Assembly (NCBI GenBank): GCA_964450355.1
Contig: CAYVDH010000013.1
Coordinates: forward strand, 1 to 35,714
DNA from: CAYVDH01 sp964450355
Lineage (GTDB): Bacteria > Bacteroidota > Bacteroidia > NS11-12g > UBA955
Direction of reading: 5' to 3'
DNA length: 35,714 nucleotides
In this document: one piece after another, positions 23,765-31,587 of the stretch
Layout: the number at the start of each line of letters is the position of its first letter
How positions within the stretch are numbered: the first letter of the stretch is position 1
Made by a program: the position numbers and the translations under genes
The notes under the pieces: generated by a model
What the model was told of the DNA's origin: nothing
Databases searched by the model: none
What the model saw: the letters and a program-made list of their open reading frames with translations, nothing else

Positions 23765-24907
23765 TTATTCTTCTTCAATATTTTTCATCATCATCAATAA
23801 AGTATAAGCATCTGTTAATACAATCTTTTTCTTCAATAATTGTTGGTGATTAACTATTTCTATAAATCCATTTTGAACTACACCTTTTTGAACTTCAACA
23901 ATCTGATATTTAAAAGGCAAATATTCTTCAAAAACATAAGACTTGCCTTCAAATTCAACTATAGATGATTCCGGCAAAGTGTTTTTTTCAATTTTATCAC
24001 TTTCAATTTCAGCATTCATGTACATACCAGGCAATAAATTCTTATCGTATTGCTCAAAATGGCAATGAACTTCAATGGTGTTATCCATTTTTAAATTTTT
24101 ACTGATCAATATGATATGACATTTATATTTTTTATCTAATTGACTGTTGTTATATGCAGTTAATTTCTGACCAATTTTAATAGAATTCAAATCTTTTTCA
24201 TGCAACATCAAATTCAAATGAATATCCTCAGGATTTACTAATTCAAACATCACATCAGTAGGGCTTAAATATTTTCCAATGTTTACATTTACTTTAGCTA
24301 CGTATCCATTAATAGGCGAATAAATTGAAATGTTTTTTGATATTGAATTTTCACTCAGGCCATTTGGATTGATATTGATTAACTTTAATTTTTCAGTATA
24401 AGACTTAAAACTAATTTTCAAAGAATTATATTCCGATTCTGCCAATTGATATGTCTTATCGCTGCTTGCTTTAGAAACATTCAATTCCTTTTGTCTTAGG
24501 TATTCTTGCTCAGCAAATTGCAATTTAATTTTTGTTTTTAAATAATCTTCTTGCAATTGTATGTATTGTTGATCTTCCATAACAGCAATCAATTCCCCTT
24601 TTTTGACATGCATTCCTGGTAATAAACTAGTATGTTTTAAATACCCTCCTAATGGCATGCTGATAGATACCATGTTTTGAGGAGGCACATCAATTATCCC
24701 ATTTAACTTTATTACTGTTGACATTGGCATTAAATCCATTTCACCAGTCGTTATTTTTGTGTTTTTAAATTGAGCTTCCGTTAATTCTAATTTTAATTCT
24801 TCATTACTTTGTTCCTTTTTTAATGTTGTATTTTCTTTATTCCCTTGACAGGAATTTATAATGGTTATACAGATAAATATACCTATAATTTTTTTAAATT
24901 GTTTCAT
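23765..24907 (-). CDS. Periplasmic adaptor (membrane fusion) lipoprotein of a metal RND pump
   Basis: It bridges the inner-membrane RND pump and the outer-membrane channel. The 380 residues start with a lipoprotein signal whose lipobox is IINSC (C20). A beta-barrel/lipoyl half follows (GGYLKHTSLLPGMHVKKGELIAVMED), then a helical hairpin of about 70 residues, the second lipoyl half (IYSPINGYVAKVNVNIGKYLSPTD) and a C-terminal barrel with the LLPGMYMNAEIE signature typical of CusB/CzcB adaptors. It has no extra Cys- or Met-rich N-terminal metal motif. It is last in the operon and overlaps the CDF gene by 4 bases. Confidence 0.88.
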   Translation of the reverse strand: MKQFKKIIGIFICITIINSCQGNKENTTLKKEQSNEELKLELTEAQFKNTKITTGEMDLMPMSTVIKLNGIIDVPPQNMVSISMPLGGYLKHTSLLPGMHVKKGELIAVMEDQQYIQLQEDYLKTKIKLQFAEQEYLRQKELNVSKASSDKTYQLAESEYNSLKISFKSYTEKLKLININPNGLSENSISKNISIYSPINGYVAKVNVNIGKYLSPTDVMFELVNPEDIHLNLMLHEKDLNSIKIGQKLTAYNNSQLDKKYKCHIILISKNLKMDNTIEVHCHFEQYDKNLLPGMYMNAEIESDKIEKNTLPESSIVEFEGKSYVFEEYLPFKYQIVEVQKGVVQNGFIEIVNHQQLLKKKIVLTDAYTLLMMMKNIEEE

Positions 24908-25899
24908 ATTAAATTAATTTGATGTTTGTTGTTTGTAATTAAATTTTCATTTGTCCATATTACTTTTTGCGAAAACTCACTTTTCCGCTCTATACAATTC
25001 TCTATTTGACACAAATTGCATTGATAATTCATGCATGCATCTATGTGAATAAAAAACTCTGCTCTTCCCTTAAAATGATCAATGAGAATTTTAGAGAGAT
25101 TTTCTGAAATTTGATGCCCTTCTATGATGGTATAATAAAATGGTATTGTTAAATGGCAATCAATATGATAAAACCCAGAATAGTTGATAATCCTCATGTT
25201 ATGTATATCTATCCACAATGTTTCACGGTGTTCATTCAATACATTTTTTATTTCAGTTATTATTTCATCATCTGCTTCATCCATCATGCCAGCTATTGAT
25301 TTTCTGATGATTTTATAGCCTGTAAACAAAATAACAAATGCAAACAGGATAGCCACAATACTGTCTATCCATATCAAGTCAGTGAACATCATCAATAAAA
25401 TTCCTAAAATAATCCCTAAAGTAGAATAAGTATCTGTTATCAAATGCTTCCCTCCGCCTATTAATACTGGCGAATTCTCATTTTTCCCTTTTTTAACGCA
25501 ATACAATCCCACTATGTAATTTACGACACCAGAAACACTCACTAGTATTAACCCTATATCCAGTTTTTGAATCTGATGTGGGTGTTTTAAATTGCTTATA
25601 GCTTCATAAATAATGATTAATCCAGCAATGGATATCAATACCCCTTCAAATGCAGATGAAATAAATTCAACTTTCCCATGCCCGTAAGGATGTTCTTTGT
25701 CTTTTGGCTTTGAAGATAAAATCAGACTGTATAATCCAATGAATCCTGCAAGCACATTTACAGTACTCTCTAAAGCATCAGTAAGAATCGAAACAGAAGA
25801 TGTTAAGTACCATGCTATCAATTTCATTAAAAACAAAACTACGGATACTATTACAAGTATTTTTTGGGTCGTTATTGCCGAAAATTTATGTTGTTCCAT
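24904..25899 (-). CDS. Cation diffusion facilitator (metal exporter)
   Basis: It exports divalent metals such as Zn2+, Co2+ or Fe2+ from the cytoplasm using the proton gradient. The 331 residues have six predicted helices. The site-A candidates are D41 in TM2 (LTDALES, with E44 and S45 where YiiP has a second Asp at +4) and H152/D156 in TM5 (GGKHLITD). The HPYGHGKVE loop and a cytoplasmic C-terminal domain (HNMRI...HIDCHLTIP...) are present. Unusually, the C-terminal tail has a CxxxxCxxC...C cluster (CMNYQCNLCQIENC) that could bind metal. A CDF between the TolC-like and adaptor genes suggests cytoplasm-to-periplasm delivery to the RND pump. Confidence 0.9.
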   Translation of the reverse strand: MEQHKFSAITTQKILVIVSVVLFLMKLIAWYLTSSVSILTDALESTVNVLAGFIGLYSLILSSKPKDKEHPYGHGKVEFISSAFEGVLISIAGLIIIYEAISNLKHPHQIQKLDIGLILVSVSGVVNYIVGLYCVKKGKNENSPVLIGGGKHLITDTYSTLGIILGILLMMFTDLIWIDSIVAILFAFVILFTGYKIIRKSIAGMMDEADDEIITEIKNVLNEHRETLWIDIHNMRIINYSGFYHIDCHLTIPFYYTIIEGHQISENLSKILIDHFKGRAEFFIHIDACMNYQCNLCQIENCIERKSEFSQKVIWTNENLITNNKHQINLI

Positions 25900-25906
25900 A
25901 GTCTTA

Positions 25907-27118
25907 TTAGTTGATTAAATAATGAAAGCGAATTGCTTCATCATTGTATATTTTCAATTTATGGTAGTAATCGCTCTGTATTGAAATGTTTTGATTAACC
26001 CATACCGACCATTGGAAATAATCAATTTCTCCTTTTAAATACTGCAAAGTTACAGACTGTATTATCTTCTTTGAATTAATCAATAAAATGTCTTCATATT
26101 GTTTTAATTCTTCTGATAGAACAGCAATGTTTTGTTTATTTTTCATGAATTCGTTTTCTAGTTTTTTCTTTTCAAAATTCAATTCATTTACACTGATTTT
26201 TTCTTTAATTTTCATTGAATTAATGATCGATTTCTGTGCACCATAAAACAATGGAATACTAATTCCAACTTGCCCCGATTGAAATCTATCACTTCTGCTG
26301 TAATAAACATTATCTGCCCCATTTCCTTGAATACTCATGTTTGTGTAAGCAAAATTAAAATCAGGATAAAGCTTGCTTTTCTCCAATTTCAACTCAAGCT
26401 CTGTCAATTTAGCTTCATTCATTTTAATTTTAATCTTTGGATGTTCTAATACCTTTGAACTATCTTGATTTAAATATTGAAATTTTGGATTTTCAATCTT
26501 AGGAACGTAAATTGAATTTGAATTAATCATCAATTGAAATTCCATTAAAGCTAAACTCAATTGATTCCTTAATTGCAATAACTGCATCGAAATCAATTCT
26601 CTTTGGTTTTCAGTATTCTTTAATTCCACCAAGTTATTTTCTCCTAAATCGTATCTTATTTTTGCTTTAGAATACACTTCTTTGTATATTGAATCACTGT
26701 AATTCAATAAATTTTCTAATAATTGCAATTGAATTATTTCATAAAATTTAATTGTCACATGTTGTTTCAACTCCTTGTCCTTTTGATTTAAATTCAATTT
26801 TTCAATTTCTAATTTACTCGTATTCACATTACGATTGTTTTTGTAAATTGAAGGAAACAAAAAACTTTGATTAATTGTAAATTTATTATCAAAATAAATA
26901 CTGTTTATTTGACCAAATTCTGAGTTAATAACTGATTTAGGCATCTCATAACCACTTTTTAACAAAGCCCTTTGATATTCAATCATTAATTGCGAATTTT
27001 TTATCCCTAAATTATTTCTTATTGCGGAATCTAATGCCGAATTTAATTGAATAAATTGTTGAGCCATTGAGTTTTTACAAATCACAATGACAAATATTAA
27101 AATTAACTTATTTTTCAT
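25907..27118 (-). CDS. Outer-membrane efflux channel (TolC/CzcC family)
   Basis: It is the outer-membrane and periplasmic tunnel of the tripartite metal pump. The 403 residues have a signal peptide (1 to about 19, ending SMAQQ). Two long heptad-type helical repeats follow (about 25-190 and 210-400), rich in Leu/Glu/Lys/Asn, as in OEP proteins. It includes a TolC-like conserved region (YPDFNFAYTNMSIQG... SGQVGISIPLFYG...). It is on the short side for the family but appears complete. The start overlaps the end of the czcA-type gene by 11 bases. Confidence 0.82.
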   Translation of the reverse strand: MKNKLILIFVIVICKNSMAQQFIQLNSALDSAIRNNLGIKNSQLMIEYQRALLKSGYEMPKSVINSEFGQINSIYFDNKFTINQSFLFPSIYKNNRNVNTSKLEIEKLNLNQKDKELKQHVTIKFYEIIQLQLLENLLNYSDSIYKEVYSKAKIRYDLGENNLVELKNTENQRELISMQLLQLRNQLSLALMEFQLMINSNSIYVPKIENPKFQYLNQDSSKVLEHPKIKIKMNEAKLTELELKLEKSKLYPDFNFAYTNMSIQGNGADNVYYSRSDRFQSGQVGISIPLFYGAQKSIINSMKIKEKISVNELNFEKKKLENEFMKNKQNIAVLSEELKQYEDILLINSKKIIQSVTLQYLKGEIDYFQWSVWVNQNISIQSDYYHKLKIYNDEAIRFHYLIN

Positions 27119-30100
27119 GTTCTATGATCTCCTTTTTTTCAAAAATTAAATATAAAATTGGTAGCACATACAAAGTCAAAAATGTAGCAGTTAACAAACC
27201 TCCAATAACTACAGTTGCCAACGGCCTCTGAACTTCAGCACCAGCCCCATTACTTAACGCCATGGGCAAAAATCCTAAACTTGCAACTAAAGCTGTCATT
27301 AATACCGGCCTTAATCTTGACTTTGCCCCAGTAATAACAACATCTATCGAACTAGTTAATCCCGATTTTTTCAACCGATTAAACTCAGATATCATGACAA
27401 TTCCATTTAAAACAGAAACACCAAACAATGCAATAAAACCAACCCCTGCACTGATACTGAAAGGCATTCCTCTGAAAATTAAAAAATAGATTCCACCCAT
27501 AGCTGACAATGGAATGGCTGTGTACACTAACAATCCTTGTCTTATGGATTTAAAAGCAAAATATAACAAGATTAATATAAGAACCAACGACAATGGCACT
27601 GCAATACTTAATCTTTTTTTAGCTTCATTTAAGTTTTCAAAAGAACCTCCATAATTGACATAATATCCATAAGGTAATTTCAATTGCTTTTCAACTTTAC
27701 TTTTCAGATCGTTAACGATAGTTTGTACATCTCCAGTTTTTATATTAAATCCAACAATGATTCTCCTCTTTGCATCCTCTCTTTGAATTTGATTTGGCCC
27801 TTCTTTTATTTCTACATCGGCTATTAAATTCAATGGGTATTGATTTCCTTCTTTATTTTCAATTAAAATATTTTTTATATCCTCAATGCTATTTCTGTTT
27901 TCTGAAGCAAGTTTTATCACTAAATCAAATCTTCTTTCTCCCTCAAATACCTTACCAGTACTAATTCCAGCAAAAGCGCTATTTACAACATCATTTGCAT
28001 CATTAACATCAATATGGTATTGTGCCAACGCAGTTCTTTTGTATCTAATTACAATCTCAGGAACTCCTGTAACTGTTTCCACATAAGGCGTCTCCGCTCC
28101 TTTTAAACTCGATACTATTCCTCCTATTTGATTTGCTATCTTAGATAAAGTATCTAAATTCTCTCCGAAAATTTTACATACAACATCTTGTTTGGCTCCT
28201 GTCATTAACTCATTAAATCTCATTTGTACTGGGTATTGAAAATCAAATGCTACCCCTGGAATTTTTGCCAATTCCACACTCATAGAATCTGCTAAATCTT
28301 TGAAATTATCTGCAGTAATCCAATCTTTTTTATTTTTCAATATGATCATTAAATCTTGAGCTTCTATTGGCATTGGATCTGTTGGTACCTCTCCACTGCC
28401 TATTTTAGATACAATTTTTTCAACTTCAGGAAATCTCTTTAAAGCTTTATAAGCTTTAGCTACAACATCTATACTTACATTTAAATTACTGCCAGTTAAC
28501 ACCCTTGTCTCTAATGCAAAATCACCTTCTTCCAATTCTGGAATGAATTCTCCACCTAATTGAGTTAATAACACCATCGATGATGTAAATAAAACAAGAA
28601 TTAAACTTATTACTAATTTGGGAAATTGCAATAGCTTGCTCAAAGTTTTCTCGAAATTAACAGTTAACTTATCCATCATTTTATCCGAAAAACCATGCCT
28701 AAAACTCGATTTATGTTTAAGCAAAATCGAACTCATCATTGGAATGTATGTTAGTGATAACACAAATGCTCCTAACAAAGCAAATGCTACCGTTTGAGCC
28801 ATGGGTTTAAACATTTTACCTTCTATTCCTTGCAAGGTAAAAATAGGCAAATACACTATCAAAATGATTATTTGACCAAAAACTGCTGAATTCATCATGG
28901 TTTTTGAAGATTTTTCAACGGCATCATCAATGTTTATATTAGCTTTATTTAGAAATTGATTTTTATCTACATATAATTTATGCATCACTGCTTCAACAAT
29001 GATGACTGCTCCATCTACAATCAGTCCAAAATCAAGGGCTCCAAGACTCATTAAATTTCCACTTACCCCAAATAAGTTCATCATGATGATAGCAAATAAC
29101 ATGGACAATGGAATGATGGAAGCTACTATAAACCCTGCTCTTATATTACCTAAAAACAACACCAATATAAATACCACTATCAATGCTCCTTCCATTAAAT
29201 TTGTTTTAACTGTAGTAATAGCATTATCCACCATTTTTGTTCTATCTAAAAATGGCTCAAGCACTATTCCTTCTGGTAAATTCTTTTTTATTTGTTCCAC
29301 CCTTTCTTTAACATTTTTTATCACCTCACTGCTATTTGCCCCTTTCAACATCATCACTACTGCACCAGAAACTTCACCTTTGTCATTATAGCACATGGCT
29401 CCATATCGCGTGGCATAACCCACTCTTACTTCGGCAATATCTCTTAATAAAATAGGCAATCCTAAATCAGACTTAGTTATAGTAATTTGATTTATGTCAT
29501 CTATATTTTCAATCAAACCCTCAGTTCTAATAAACAATACTGTTGGTCCTTTTTCAATGTATGTACCTCCAGTATTTTGATTATTGCTTTCAATGGCATT
29601 AAAAACATCTTTAATATTTAAACTATACGATTTTAATTTATCAGTGTTAATAGCTATTTCATATTGTTTTAATTTTCCACCAAAACTACTCACTTCTGCA
29701 ACTCCTTTCACACCAAGCAATTGTCTTCTTACAATCCAATCTTGTATGGTTCTTAGTTCAGTAGCATTGTATTTATTTTCATACCCTGATTTTGCTCGTA
29801 CAACATATTGATATATTTCACCTAATCCTGTTGAAACTGGCCCCAATTCGGGAGTCCCAATTCCTTGTGGTATTTCTGTTTGAACCTTTTGTAACCTTTC
29901 TGTTACTTGTTGTCTAGCCCAATACACATCTACATCGTCTTCAAAAACAATGGTCACTAAGGACAATCCAAACCTCGAAAAACTTCGTATCTCCTTTAGC
30001 CCTGAAATGTTGTTATTTGCTTGTTCAATTGGAAAAGTGATTAACCTTTCAATATCTGAAGCTCCGTATGATGGTGCAGTGGTAATTACTTGTACTTGAT

Positions 30101-30233
30101 TGTTGGTAATATCAGGAACTGCATCTATTGGCAATTTTGTAGTTTGGTAAAGTCCATATCCGACCAAAAACATTGTCATAAGCCCTATAATAAGCTTGTT
30201 TTTAATTGAAAAACTAATTATTTGATTTAACAT
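27108..30233 (-). CDS. CzcA-type heavy-metal RND efflux pump
   Basis: This inner-membrane proton/metal antiporter of the HME-RND family exports metal from periplasm or cytoplasm through the channel. The 1041 residues show the usual 12-helix layout with two large periplasmic loops. The TM4 signature DFGLIVDGAVIIVE contains D401, D407 and E414, equivalent to the essential acidic residues of CzcA (D402, D408, E415), which points to divalent cations (Zn/Co/Cd) rather than the Cu/Ag class. Other motifs are PIDAVPDITNNQVQV (35-49), LVTIVFEDDVDVYWARQQV and GGEFIPELEEGDFALE. The gene is preceded by a CxxCH lipoprotein gene after 4 bases and overlaps the TolC-like gene. Confidence 0.93.
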   Translation of the reverse strand: MLNQIISFSIKNKLIIGLMTMFLVGYGLYQTTKLPIDAVPDITNNQVQVITTAPSYGASDIERLITFPIEQANNNISGLKEIRSFSRFGLSLVTIVFEDDVDVYWARQQVTERLQKVQTEIPQGIGTPELGPVSTGLGEIYQYVVRAKSGYENKYNATELRTIQDWIVRRQLLGVKGVAEVSSFGGKLKQYEIAINTDKLKSYSLNIKDVFNAIESNNQNTGGTYIEKGPTVLFIRTEGLIENIDDINQITITKSDLGLPILLRDIAEVRVGYATRYGAMCYNDKGEVSGAVVMMLKGANSSEVIKNVKERVEQIKKNLPEGIVLEPFLDRTKMVDNAITTVKTNLMEGALIVVFILVLFLGNIRAGFIVASIIPLSMLFAIIMMNLFGVSGNLMSLGALDFGLIVDGAVIIVEAVMHKLYVDKNQFLNKANINIDDAVEKSSKTMMNSAVFGQIIILIVYLPIFTLQGIEGKMFKPMAQTVAFALLGAFVLSLTYIPMMSSILLKHKSSFRHGFSDKMMDKLTVNFEKTLSKLLQFPKLVISLILVLFTSSMVLLTQLGGEFIPELEEGDFALETRVLTGSNLNVSIDVVAKAYKALKRFPEVEKIVSKIGSGEVPTDPMPIEAQDLMIILKNKKDWITADNFKDLADSMSVELAKIPGVAFDFQYPVQMRFNELMTGAKQDVVCKIFGENLDTLSKIANQIGGIVSSLKGAETPYVETVTGVPEIVIRYKRTALAQYHIDVNDANDVVNSAFAGISTGKVFEGERRFDLVIKLASENRNSIEDIKNILIENKEGNQYPLNLIADVEIKEGPNQIQREDAKRRIIVGFNIKTGDVQTIVNDLKSKVEKQLKLPYGYYVNYGGSFENLNEAKKRLSIAVPLSLVLILILLYFAFKSIRQGLLVYTAIPLSAMGGIYFLIFRGMPFSISAGVGFIALFGVSVLNGIVMISEFNRLKKSGLTSSIDVVITGAKSRLRPVLMTALVASLGFLPMALSNGAGAEVQRPLATVVIGGLLTATFLTLYVLPILYLIFEKKEIIEHEK

Positions 30234-30237
30234 ATGC

Positions 30238-30699
30238 TTATTTATTTACCCAAATTTTTGATTGACTAACATTGTGACAACTGTTACATGCTCCTTGACT
30301 GATAGAGCTAGCCATGAATTTCTTTTTACCACTTTGTGATGTTACAACTGGATATAAGCCTTGTTTAAAGTCTATATTTTCAGTTGAATAAAAATTGCCA
30401 TTTCCGTCTATTTCTATTGTCAATACTTTATCACCTTGTGCATTGGCTTGAGTATATAATTCTACTTTTCCATTTGCAATCGTTTGATTGAACAAACTAT
30501 CATATACTGTTCCTGCAACCTTGAACCAACCTTCTCCATTTCCCCCTGATACATGACACGACATGCAATTTTTCCCCATGTTATGACTTTCAAATTCGCC
30601 ATTTTTAGAAATTTTTATTTCGTTTTTTTCTTCTTTTTTGCAGGCATATACTGTCATCATGACCAATATTGCCCATATTGTTATTATTTTATATTTCAT
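30238..30699 (-). CDS. Lipoprotein with two c-type haem motifs
   Basis: The 153-residue protein has a lipoprotein signal (lipobox VYAC, C20). Two CxxCH sequences follow, CMSCH (45-49) and CNSCH (138-142), separated by a beta-rich Gly-containing domain (about 55-125). The second half includes an NGNFYS turn and looks like a carboxypeptidase-regulatory-type sandwich. Two covalent haems are expected if a cytochrome c maturation system is present. Without it, the Cys/His sites could bind metal instead. The gene lies 4 bases upstream of the czcA-type pump in the same operon. A role in redox or metal sensing/handling is inferred. No distal Met/His ligand can be assigned with confidence. Confidence 0.8.
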   Translation of the reverse strand: MKYKIITIWAILVMMTVYACKKEEKNEIKISKNGEFESHNMGKNCMSCHVSGGNGEGWFKVAGTVYDSLFNQTIANGKVELYTQANAQGDKVLTIEIDGNGNFYSTENIDFKQGLYPVVTSQSGKKKFMASSISQGACNSCHNVSQSKIWVNK

Positions 30700-30790
30700 T
30701 TTATTTTTTTAGTTAATTTTTAAGAAATTAGTTTTCTTGAACTAATAAATTAGTAATCTAAAACATCAGCGTGTTTTAAAATTTAAAAAA

Positions 30791-31168
30791 TTAAGCTAAA
30801 TTTTTAGGCGGTTGCCATATGGAAGCCAATGGTGTAGATGAATTTAAGACAGGAAGATAAGAATCTAAATTTTTCAAATACCATCCCCTAGGTTCCATGG
30901 TGAAAGAAATATCTTTTGGAGGATAAACTACAATGTTGTGAGATTGACAATCATCGTGTGACTTAAATGGTAATTCATGATGTTTTGAATCTTCCATAGG
31001 ATTGTCTGAATAATGTTCTATTAAAAAACTTAAAATGGTAACTTTATTTTCTGAAATTTGATGATCAAAATAATGCTGAACTAAACTAGGCAGTTTGAAT
31101 AACTGGTGCAACTCTGATGTAGTCAAAGCATATATTGTTATTAAACATATTGAAATGATTTTGTTCAA
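30791..31168 (-). CDS. Small exported protein heading the metal-efflux operon
   Basis: The 125-residue form begins at TTG 31168 and has a signal-like hydrophobic N-terminus (NKIISICLITIYALT). A conserved-looking helical segment follows (SELHQLFKLPSLVQHYFDHQ), then LSFLIEHYSDN, the pattern HELPFKSHDDC with several His and one Cys, and a terminal IWQPPK. I recall small proteins of this type upstream of metal RND operons in Bacteroidota. His and Cys suggest metal binding in the periplasm, an inference. A longer frame to ATG 31225 exists, but the promoter octamer at 31174-31181 lies inside it, and removing the extra 19 residues restores a normal signal peptide. Confidence 0.65.
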   Translation of the reverse strand: MNKIISICLITIYALTTSELHQLFKLPSLVQHYFDHQISENKVTILSFLIEHYSDNPMEDSKHHELPFKSHDDCQSHNIVVYPPKDISFTMEPRGWYLKNLDSYLPVLNSSTPLASIWQPPKNLA

Positions 31169-31173
31169 CTTTG

Positions 31174-31181
31174 CAAATATA
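31174..31181 (-). promoter_or_regulatory. Bacteroidota -7 element TATATTTG
   Basis: Minus-strand TAnnTTTG ending 5 bases before the TTG start at 31168. It probably drives the whole metal-efflux operon down to 23765. Confidence 0.6.
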
Positions 31182-31233
31182 ACAAAAAAATTCAAACTAT
31201 TTTTTCTAATTGAAACAATTAACAATTCTCAAA

Positions 31234-31569
31234 CTATTCAATATCATCTATATGTAACAAGGTCATCAATCGATGAACAATTGGAGTAACAAAAATAGCT
31301 ATGGTGGTTAAAAAAGCAACACCACTAAATACAGCATAAATTGAAGAAAATATTTTTGCGGAATTATTAGGCATTGGATTAGCAGGACCCATACCAGTTA
31401 ATATCATAGAGGCGTTATAAAAACTATCAATCCAAGTTAAATCAGCAAAATATCTATATCCCATAACTCCTATTGTTAAAGACATTAAAATGATAATCAC
31501 TAAAAAATAAAAATACTTTAATAATTTAAATGTAAATTCTCTGTGAGAAATTATTTTCCTTTTATTCAT
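31234..31569 (-). CDS. Two-TM channel-like membrane protein
   Basis: The 111-residue protein has TM1 (about 18-37), a re-entrant-like segment (about 47-62, WIDSFYNASMILTGMGP) and TM2 (about 73-97), ending in a short charged tail. The TM-pore loop-TM order resembles KcsA-type ion channels, but the filter position carries TGMGP instead of TVGYG, so K+ selectivity is doubtful. The family is widespread in Bacteroidota in my recollection, usually without annotation. It lies 18 bases downstream of dabB on the same strand but has its own promoter octamer 5 bases upstream of its ATG. Confidence 0.7.
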   Translation of the reverse strand: MNKRKIISHREFTFKLLKYFYFLVIIILMSLTIGVMGYRYFADLTWIDSFYNASMILTGMGPANPMPNNSAKIFSSIYAVFSGVAFLTTIAIFVTPIVHRLMTLLHIDDIE

Positions 31570-31574
31570 TGTTT

Positions 31575-31582
31575 CAAATATA
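31575..31582 (-). promoter_or_regulatory. Bacteroidota -7 element TATATTTG
   Basis: Minus-strand TAnnTTTG ending 5 bases before the start of the channel-like gene, in the 18-base gap after dabB. Confidence 0.58.
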
Positions 31583-31587
31583 CATTT

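Noticed and set aside
28999..29391. Plus-strand frame of 130 codons inside the czcA-type gene.
   Set aside because: It is antisense to conserved transmembrane and pore-domain codons of the RND pump, with no promoter and a low-complexity translation.
27108..30233. Calling the RND pump cusA (copper/silver).
   Set aside because: The TM4 signature is DFGLIVDGAVIIVE with the three acidic residues of the CzcA class, and a divalent-cation CDF gene is in the operon, so the divalent metal class fits better.
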